Shown here: one piece after another, positions 57,896 to 64,000 of the stretch | How the letters are laid out: each line of letters begins with the position of its first letter | Numbering within the stretch: position 1 is the first letter of the stretch | The notes under the pieces: generated by a model | Database searches by the model: none | What the model was told of the DNA's origin: nothing | What the model saw: only the letters and a program-made list of their open reading frames with translations | Made by a program: the position numbers and the translations under genes | NCBI GenBank assembly: GCA_001942185.1 | Contig: MKJV01000065.1 | Coordinates: 62,001 to 126,000, forward strand | Direction of reading: 5' to 3' | Origin: Pseudonocardia sp. CNS-004 | GTDB taxonomy: Bacteria; Actinomycetota; Actinomycetes; Mycobacteriales; Pseudonocardiaceae | Length of the DNA stretch: 64,000 bases

Positions 57896-59491
57896 TCCGG
57901 GGAAGTCGTAGGCCAGCAGCGTGATCGAGTGCGCCGGGAAGGTGTGGGTCCCGTCGGCCGCATCGACCCGCTGCGGGGCGCCCAGCGTCACGGCGTCCGG
58001 TTCGCCGATCGTGTTCGCTGAGAACAGGTCGCTCGCGTCGGCGCCGATCGTGCGTGCGGTGGCCGTGGCGGGCAGCGGGCCGCCGTCGAGGTCGAGCCGC
58101 GCGCTGATCGCCTCCGTGGCCGACCGGTTGATCACAGCGACGTGCACCGTACGGCCGTCGGCGCTGCGGGTCGGCGAGACGTCGAGCAGGTTCACCGCCG
58201 CGGGCACGGTGCGGAAGGAGCCGTCGGGGCGGCGGTCGTCACCCAGGCGCAGCGCGGTGGTGCGGGCGGGGCCGTGCACGGTGGCGGTGAGCGGCACCGG
58301 CCCGGTGTGGTTCTGGTAGAGGTCCCAGACGTGGTAGGTCGCGGCCTTGACCAGCCCGTCGGGTCGTACCGCGAGCAGTCCGTTGGCGTTGACCAGGTTG
58401 ACGGTGTTGGCCATCCGCACCGGCACCGGGAGCTGCGAGGCGCGGTGCATCGCGTGGAAGACGCCCGCGTAGTAGAGCGCGTCGGCGAGGGTGCGCGGGC
58501 TGTAGCGGTTGACGCGCAGCTGCGGGGAGTCGCCGGTGAGCTCGCGCGGCGCGACGCCGCCGTCGGCGCCCGGTTGCGGCTCGGGCCACGTGGCCGGCTC
58601 GACGTGCCGGATGTTCCACTCGTCCATGGCGATCGAGAGCGGGCGGTCGTGCACGTGGGCCCGGCGGATCGTCTCGGCCTGCTCGTGGATCGCCCGCTCG
58701 ACGTAGAGCGACTGCGCCACGACGGCGTCGAACTCGGCCTCGCTGGGGTCGGTGAGGTGGCGGCTGGCGCCGTAGAGGTGCAGCGAGACGTGGTCGATGC
58801 GGTCGCCGAGGCCGGCGACCACCGGCTCGGTCCAGTCGTCGCGCTCGCTCCCGACCGCGACGAAGGACAGACCGGGGTCGACGAGGTCCATGAACCTCGC
58901 GTGCTCGCGGGCCGCGGCGACGTACTCCGCCACCGGCCGGTACCCCATCTGCCACGGCCCGTAGACCTCGTTGCCCAGGCCCCAGATCCGCACGCCGTAC
59001 GGGTCGGGGTGGCCGTCCGTGGCGCGCTGCCGGGCCAGCGTGGTGTCACCCGCGTAGTTCGTGTACTCCACCCACCGCACGGCGTCGTCGACGTTGCGCG
59101 CGTGGTGGGCGAGGTAGGGCGTCGTGCCGACGGCCTCGCACCAGGCGAGGAACTCCGGGGTGCCGAACCGGTTGGTCTCCTCGGAGCCCCAGGCGAGCTC
59201 CAACCGCCGGGGGCGCTCGTCGCGGGGGCCGATGCCGTCCTGCCACCAGTAGGGCGAGGTGAAGTTGCCGCCCGGCCAGCGCACGACGGGCAGGCGGAGC
59301 ACGCGGCAGGCCTCGAGCACGTCGGCGCGGCAGCCGGCGAGCGGGCCGTCGGGGATCGAGAGCGGCGAGCCCTCGTCGAGGACGCCGCCCTCGATGTTGC
59401 CGAAGAACGCCGACTCGAGGAAGTGGCCGTAGATCCGCTCGTCGATCGGTGCGGCGCCGGGGAGCGTCGAGATGGCGATACGGGCTGTCAT
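57872..59491 (-). CDS. alpha-L-arabinofuranosidase, GH51
   Basis: 539 residues from ATG 59491. (beta/alpha)8 barrel with acid/base Glu in IWGLGNEVYG (~175) and nucleophile Glu in AMDEWNIRH (~294); WPGGNFTSPYWWQDGIG and a C-terminal beta domain ending HSITLLAYDF. No signal peptide: it works inside the cell on arabino-oligosaccharides brought in by the adjacent ABC importer. Last gene of a minus-strand operon. Confidence 0.93.
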   Translation of the reverse strand: MTARIAISTLPGAAPIDERIYGHFLESAFFGNIEGGVLDEGSPLSIPDGPLAGCRADVLEACRVLRLPVVRWPGGNFTSPYWWQDGIGPRDERPRRLELAWGSEETNRFGTPEFLAWCEAVGTTPYLAHHARNVDDAVRWVEYTNYAGDTTLARQRATDGHPDPYGVRIWGLGNEVYGPWQMGYRPVAEYVAAAREHARFMDLVDPGLSFVAVGSERDDWTEPVVAGLGDRIDHVSLHLYGASRHLTDPSEAEFDAVVAQSLYVERAIHEQAETIRRAHVHDRPLSIAMDEWNIRHVEPATWPEPQPGADGGVAPRELTGDSPQLRVNRYSPRTLADALYYAGVFHAMHRASQLPVPVRMANTVNLVNANGLLAVRPDGLVKAATYHVWDLYQNHTGPVPLTATVHGPARTTALRLGDDRRPDGSFRTVPAAVNLLDVSPTRSADGRTVHVAVINRSATEAISARLDLDGGPLPATATARTIGADASDLFSANTIGEPDAVTLGAPQRVDAADGTHTFPAHSITLLAYDFPGGSGTPRS

Positions 59492-59503
59492 CAGTTCCCT
59501 TCT

Positions 59504-60328
59504 CTAACCTTTGACGCCGCCCTGGGAGACGCCCTCGATGATGTAGCGCTGGGCGAGGACGTAGACGGCGAGGACGGGCACGCTGGCGATCACGCCACCG
59601 GCCATGAGCAGGTCGAACCGGGTGGTGTTCTCGTTCTGCAGCTGGGCGAGCCCGGCGGGGAGCGTGAGCATGTCGGTGCTGAACAGGACGAACACCGGCC
59701 AGAGGAAGTCGTTCCAGCTGGTGAGGAACGCGAGCACGGCGAGGGTGGCGATCGCGGGCCGGGCCAGCGGCACCATGATCCGCCAGAACACGCCCCACTG
59801 GTTGCAGCCGTCGACGATCGCGGCCTCCTCGAGGGAGCCGTGGATGCCGAGGAAGAACTGGCGCAGGAAGAACACCCCGAACGCCCCGGCAGCCGACGGC
59901 ACCACGAGCGAGGCGTAGCTGTTGAGCCAGCCCAGCTCGTTGACGATCAGGAAGTGCGGGATCAGGAAGATGATCCCGGGCACGAACATCGTGGCGATGA
60001 CCAGCACGAACAGCGTGCGCTTGAACCGGAACTCCATGCGGGCGAGCGCGTAGGCGGCGGTGGTCGCGAGCACCACGACGAGCGCGCTGTGCAGCACGGC
60101 GGTGAGCAGGCTGTTGCCCAGCCAGCGCAGCACCGGGATCTGCGGGTCGGTGAGGATCTCGCGGTACGCCGAGAGCGTCGGCGCCTCCGGGAGGAGGGAG
60201 AACGTCAGCGCGTTCGCCTCCTGGGGCGACTTGAACGACGTCGAGAGCATGAACACCAGCGGCAGCGCGATCACCGCGGTGAGCAGGAGGAGGGTGGTCG
60301 CGAGCGCCACCCGTGGTCGCCTGGTCAT
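59504..60328 (-). CDS. carbohydrate ABC transporter permease, MalG type
   Basis: 274 residues from ATG 60328. Six membrane helices; the EAA loop reads EEAAIVDGCNQWGVFWRIMVPLA, the contact for the ATPase. Start abuts the stop of the MalF-type gene. No ATPase gene is present, so it probably uses a shared MsiK-like ATPase as in streptomycetes. Confidence 0.92.
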   Translation of the reverse strand: MTRRPRVALATTLLLLTAVIALPLVFMLSTSFKSPQEANALTFSLLPEAPTLSAYREILTDPQIPVLRWLGNSLLTAVLHSALVVVLATTAAYALARMEFRFKRTLFVLVIATMFVPGIIFLIPHFLIVNELGWLNSYASLVVPSAAGAFGVFFLRQFFLGIHGSLEEAAIVDGCNQWGVFWRIMVPLARPAIATLAVLAFLTSWNDFLWPVFVLFSTDMLTLPAGLAQLQNENTTRFDLLMAGGVIASVPVLAVYVLAQRYIIEGVSQGGVKG

Positions 60329-61267
60329 CTACTCGTTCCCCCCGACCTTGCGGAACAGCAGGTACACGAGCGCGCTCACGCCCATCAGAGCCGCGGCGAG
60401 GATCATGCTCATCGCCGACGCCGAGCCGATGTCGAAGCCCGCGATGCCGGTGTCCGCGATGAACCCGATCGCGGTGCGGGTGCTGGTACCCGGCTGCTCC
60501 CGCGTGATCAGCGCCGACTGGCCGTACATGTTCGCCGAGGCGATGATCGTGATCATCACGACGAACTGCAGCACCCGCTTCACCCCGGGCACGGTTACCG
60601 CCCACAGCCGCTGCCACGGCCCGGCCCCGTCGACCTTCGCGGCGTCGTAGAGCTCGGCGGGCACGTCCCCGAGCGCGGCGAGGTAGATGACGGTGTTGAA
60701 GCCGAGCGTCCACCACACGGTGGCCACCACGAGGCCCACCCACCCGGCGGGCAGCGAGGTGGTCCAGGCGACGTCGATCCCGAGCAACTGGTTGACCGGC
60801 CCGAGCTGCCGGTCCAGCAGGTAGTTCCACAGCAGCCCGACCACGGCGACGCCCAGCACGTAGGGCGCGAAGAAGACGGCCCGGAAGAACGTGCGGCCCG
60901 GGAACCTCCGGTTCAGCAGGAGCGCGAGCGCGAACGGGAGCACCACGAGCAGCGGGGCGCTCGCGACGGTGAAGATCGCGGTGACCCGCATGCCCTTCCA
61001 GAACTCCACCGACAGCACGCTCTCGCCGGTGAACAGGTCCGCGTAGTTCTCGACGCCGATGAACGGCTGGTGGGGAAGGCCGAGGCTCCACCGGTGCAGG
61101 CTCGCCCACAGCCCGAGCCCGATCGGGACCACGACGAACACCGCGAAGAGCAGGAAGAACGGGGCGAGGAAGGCGTAGGGCGTCCACGGCCGGCCGCGCA
61201 GCGTCCACGCCGGGCGGGCGGCGGGGCGGACGTCGGACCGCGGCACTGCGATCGAGGTGGTGGTCAT
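60329..61267 (-). CDS. sugar ABC transporter permease, MalF type
   Basis: 312 residues from ATG 61267. Six helices beginning YAFLAPFFLLFAVFVVVPIG; EAA loop ELYDAAKVDGAGPWQRLWAVTVPG. It pairs with the MalG protein encoded immediately downstream and with the binding protein encoded upstream (20 bp from its stop). Confidence 0.92.
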   Translation of the reverse strand: MTTTSIAVPRSDVRPAARPAWTLRGRPWTPYAFLAPFFLLFAVFVVVPIGLGLWASLHRWSLGLPHQPFIGVENYADLFTGESVLSVEFWKGMRVTAIFTVASAPLLVVLPFALALLLNRRFPGRTFFRAVFFAPYVLGVAVVGLLWNYLLDRQLGPVNQLLGIDVAWTTSLPAGWVGLVVATVWWTLGFNTVIYLAALGDVPAELYDAAKVDGAGPWQRLWAVTVPGVKRVLQFVVMITIIASANMYGQSALITREQPGTSTRTAIGFIADTGIAGFDIGSASAMSMILAAALMGVSALVYLLFRKVGGNE

Positions 61268-61286
61268 GTCGTCCTCGGGGATGGGG

Positions 61287-62580
61287 TCAGGAGGCGTAGA
61301 GCTGGCGGAACTCGTCGAGCTGGCGTTGTGCGGTGTCCTGGGCGAACGTGAGCGCATCGGCGGGGGTGGCGCTGCCGAGCACCGCCTCGCTCACGGCGCG
61401 CTCGTATCCGTTGCGCGCGATGTCGCGCGAGGCGGGGACTGCGGGAGGAAGAAGAGGTTCGCGAACACCTCGTCGGTGGCCAGGACCGCCTGGCGGGATG
61501 CCCGGAACACATCCGTGTCGCGCGCGATCCCGCGGGCCGGGGTGTTGCCGGCCTCGACCCAGGTGGCCGAGTTGCGGCTGGTCCAGTCGAGGAACACCTG
61601 CGCGGCGTGCGCGGTGTCCGGGTCGGCCTGCGACTGCCGGGTGAGCACGAAGTTGTGCGAGTTGGCGACGCGCCGGGCCGCGGGCCCACCCGGGGCAGCG
61701 GCGCCAGCTCCCACACCAGGTCGGGCGCGGTCTTGCCCAGGTCGGGAATCGTGGCCGGCAGGTCGGTGAGGAACGCGGCGGAGCCGTTCTTGAGCGGGGC
61801 GCGTTCGTTGGACACGCCCTGCGGGCTGTACCCGCGTTCGACGATGCCGCGCATCCAGGTGAGCGCCTCCACCCCCGCGTCGGAGCCGAACGTCGCCCGG
61901 GTGCCGGTCTCGTCGTAGAGGCTCCCGCCGAACTGCCCGAGCACGCTCACGAACAGCTGCCAGCGCTCGGGTCCGAGCCAGTACGGGTTCTGCACCCCGG
62001 ACGCCTGCAGCGCGGCCATCGCGCCGTCGAGCGTGTCGCCGCGCAACGGTCCGGCGACCCCGGCCGCGGCGAAGGCCTCCGTGCTCCAGTACTGCGCGAG
62101 CGTGAAGACGTCGAGCGGCACGCCGTACCGGTGGCCCTGGTAGGTGCCCTGGTCCCACGCCGCGGGCACGAAGTCGGCCCGCCCCAGCTCGAGGCCGGCG
62201 ACGAGCTCGTCGAGCCCCACGATCGTGCCGCGGATCGCGAACGTCGCGAGCTGGTCCAGGTGCATGATCGCGACGTCCGGGCCCTGCCCGGCACCGACCG
62301 CGGGGACGACCTTCGCGTACAGGTCGTCGGCGTCCAGCGAGGACATCTCGACGGTGATCTGCGGGTGCGCCGCGTTGAAGGCGTCGACGATCTTCGCCAT
62401 CGCCGGCCCGTCACCGCCGGTGAACGGGTTCCAGAACTGCAGCGCGCGGTGCGGGCCGTCGTACTCGCCGGGGAACGCGCGCGCAGGCACCCGCGGGGCG
62501 TCCGCGTCGACGGACGCCGAGCAGCCGGCAAGCGCCAACCCGGCGCCGAGGCCGAGGAACCCCCGCCTGCTGAGCCTCAC
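61287..62580 (-). CDS. extracellular sugar-binding lipoprotein (Tat), two frameshifts
   Basis: GTG 62580 overlaps the sulfatase stop (GTGA). The leader has twin arginines (SRRGFLGLGAG) and lipobox LALAGCS, so it is a Tat-exported lipoprotein. Family-1 binding-protein core: ALQFWNPFTGGDGPAMAKIVDAFN, PDVAIMHLDQLATFA, WQLFVSVLGQFGGSLYD. Frames change at ~61680 (to NSHNFVLTRQSQADPDTAHA) and ~61440 (to ASRDIARNGYERAVSEAVLG), ending LDEFRQLYAS. It captures a glycan for the MalFG pair. Confidence 0.88.
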
Positions 62581-64000
62581 CGTGCCACCTCGAACGAGCT
62601 CAGGGAGGCGTCGTGGTCCTTGCCGCCCACCGGGTACATCGAGGTCATCCAGTGGTAGAAGTTGTCGCCGCGCTCGCGCAGCTGCCGGTAGAGGTTGGCG
62701 AGCAGCGCGTCGCGCACCGCCTCGTACGCCGGGTCGGCGTTGCGGTTGTGCAGCTCGTGTGGGTCCTCGACCAGGTCGTACAGCTCGTTCACCGACTCCG
62801 GGTTCACCACGAGCTTGTGCCGCTGGGTCAGCAGCATCCGCTGCGGGTAGGGGAAGTGGTGCCCGTGGAACTCGCACACGAGGTCCTCGCGCCAGCCGCT
62901 CTCGTCCCCCTGCACGATCGGGCGCAGTGAGCGACCGTCCACGGCGTTGCCCGGGTCGAGGCCGGTGACGTCCAGGATCGTCGCGGTGAAGTCGAGCAGC
63001 GTCGCGAACCGGTCGGTGCGCCTGCCCGGCACGCCACCGGGCAGCCGCACGATCCCGGGCACCGGTAGATGTCCTCGTACATCGCCGGGCCCTTGTCGTG
63101 CAGGTGGTGGGCGCCGGTGAACTCGCCGTGGTCGGCGGAGAAGAACACCGCGGCGTCGTCGTAGAGGCCCAGCTCGCGGGCGGCGTCGACGATCCGGCCG
63201 ATCTGCTCGTCGATCAGCGTGGTGTAGCCCCAGTAGGCGGCCACCAGCTTGCGGGAGACGTCCTCCGGGATCGTGTCGAACGTCCAGTGCGCCGAGTAGT
63301 TGCGCTGCACGGTCGGCTTGCCCTCGAACGTCTCGGCCACCGAAGCCGGCAGCTCGATGTCGTCCGGGTCGTACATGTCGAAGTACTCGCTCGGGACGAT
63401 GTAGGGCAGGTGCGGGCCGAAGAAGTGGGTGGCGAGGAAGAACGGCCTGCCCGGCTCCTCGGCGTAGCGGCGCAGCGTCTCGATCGCGCGGTCGGCGAGG
63501 AAGTGTTCGAAGGTCGCCTCCACCGACTGCTCCAGCCGGGCGGCGAGCAGGTTGCCCGGCGTGCCGTTGGGGAACGTGCCGCGGATCTCGTCGGTGATCG
63601 CGTACGGCGGCAGGCCCCGTTCCTCCAGGTAGGAGAGGTACTCGGGGTGGTCCACCGGGTTGTGCCAGCCCGGCAGGTGCGGGCCGTCGAAGCCGTAGTC
63701 GTTCGGCGTGCGGCGGGTGCCGACGTGCCACTTCCCGACCAGCCCCACGTTGTACCCGGCGGCGCGCAGGTCATGGCCGAACGTGTATTGGTCGTCGGCC
63801 AGCTCCTCGCGGTAGCCGACGTTGCGCTCGTAGTTGGCCAGCAGCTGGTGGCGGAACGGCGCGGCCCCGGTGAGCAGACTCGCGCGGGCCGGGGTGCAGA
63901 TCGCGGTGGGCGTGTAGAAGCGGTCGAACGTCGTGCCCTCGGCAGCCACGGCGTCGAGCCCCGGGGTGCGCACGACCTCGTTGCCGTAGGCGCGAGCGTG
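62577..64000 (-). CDS. type I sulfatase, N-terminus outside window, frameshifted
   Basis: The frame runs off base 64000; about the first 15-25 residues are missing. Signature ICTPARASLLTGAAP with the formylglycine Cys, then NVGLVGKWHVGTR, FFATHFFGPHLPY-like segment (read LATHFFGPHLPYIVP) and FFSADHGEFTGAHHL. Near 63065 one base is lost; the other frame continues DRFATLLDFTATILDVTGLDPG, LVCEFHGHHFPYPQRML and a YDLVEDPHELHNR tail. Its place in a GH51/ABC operon suggests removal of sulfate from an imported or surface-bound glycan. It needs a formylglycine-generating enzyme encoded elsewhere. Confidence 0.88.

Noticed and set aside
58142..61351. 1069-codon plus-strand open frame
   Set aside because: Antisense to the arabinofuranosidase and both permeases. 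Composition (HRE/GVDR repeats) is that of a shadow frame, with no ribosome site or domain.

Overview
High-GC actinobacterial chromosome, most likely Pseudonocardiaceae (Pseudonocardia-like). This rests on the very GC-rich coding, an IdeR/DtxR regulator, mycothiol-type DinB-fold enzymes, F420/deazaflavin oxidoreductases, a SARP regulator, GlnA2, and the order sthA - DUF4192 - galE - ideR - sulfurtransferase - acuC - GNAT/acyl-CoA synthetase. No rRNA, tRNA, CRISPR array, prophage or insertion sequence was seen.

Layout. 1-5.5 kb: end of an SCO1664-family gene, a SARP/BTAD regulator with three small unknown genes, and a MocR regulator divergent from a B3/B4-domain protein. 5.5-13.2 kb: an LLM oxidoreductase, rpsT, a soluble GGDEF protein, mscL with an added zinc ribbon, lepA, a decayed VapBC pair, and a membrane segment running in frame into a nitronate monooxygenase. 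13.2-24.2 kb: MOSC, MarR, two zinc-type oxidoreductases, a polysaccharide flippase, SIR2, a mycothiol-type DinB protein with a DDN-like protein, an enoyl-CoA hydratase, an ABC exporter, an XRE regulator and a thioesterase. 24.4-28.4 kb: a two-component system divergent from a small secreted protein, then an M23 cell-wall peptidase with a structured leader. 28.4-33 kb: a LacI-controlled sulfatase/MFS operon flanked by two copies of a ~290-bp structured repeat. 33-42.5 kb: the conserved block above, ending in a lysine deacetylase (AcuC) next to a Pat-type acetyltransferase. 42.7-50 kb: class I fumarase, an orphan molybdopterin hydroxylase subunit, a lactonase and a gentisate-type FAH/mycothiol isomerase pair. 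50-57.8 kb: RNB ribonuclease, GCS2-like ligase, panB, a Hip1-like lipoprotein hydrolase, glnA2 and a GNAT. 57.9-64 kb: a minus-strand glycan operon (GH51 arabinofuranosidase, MalG, MalF, Tat lipoprotein binding protein, sulfatase running off the window).

Two themes cut across the genes. First, at least thirty single-base frameshifts break otherwise well-conserved genes, including panB, fumarase and sthA. They look mostly like uncorrected assembly deletions, not pseudogenes, so such genes are given here as full spans. Second, non-coding structure is rich. Tandem YTCAG half-sites 11 bp apart occur at the two-component system's own promoter and upstream of the distant flippase. There are several families of long intergenic palindromes, and a recurrent leaderless -10 (TAnnnT 6-8 nt before the start codon).
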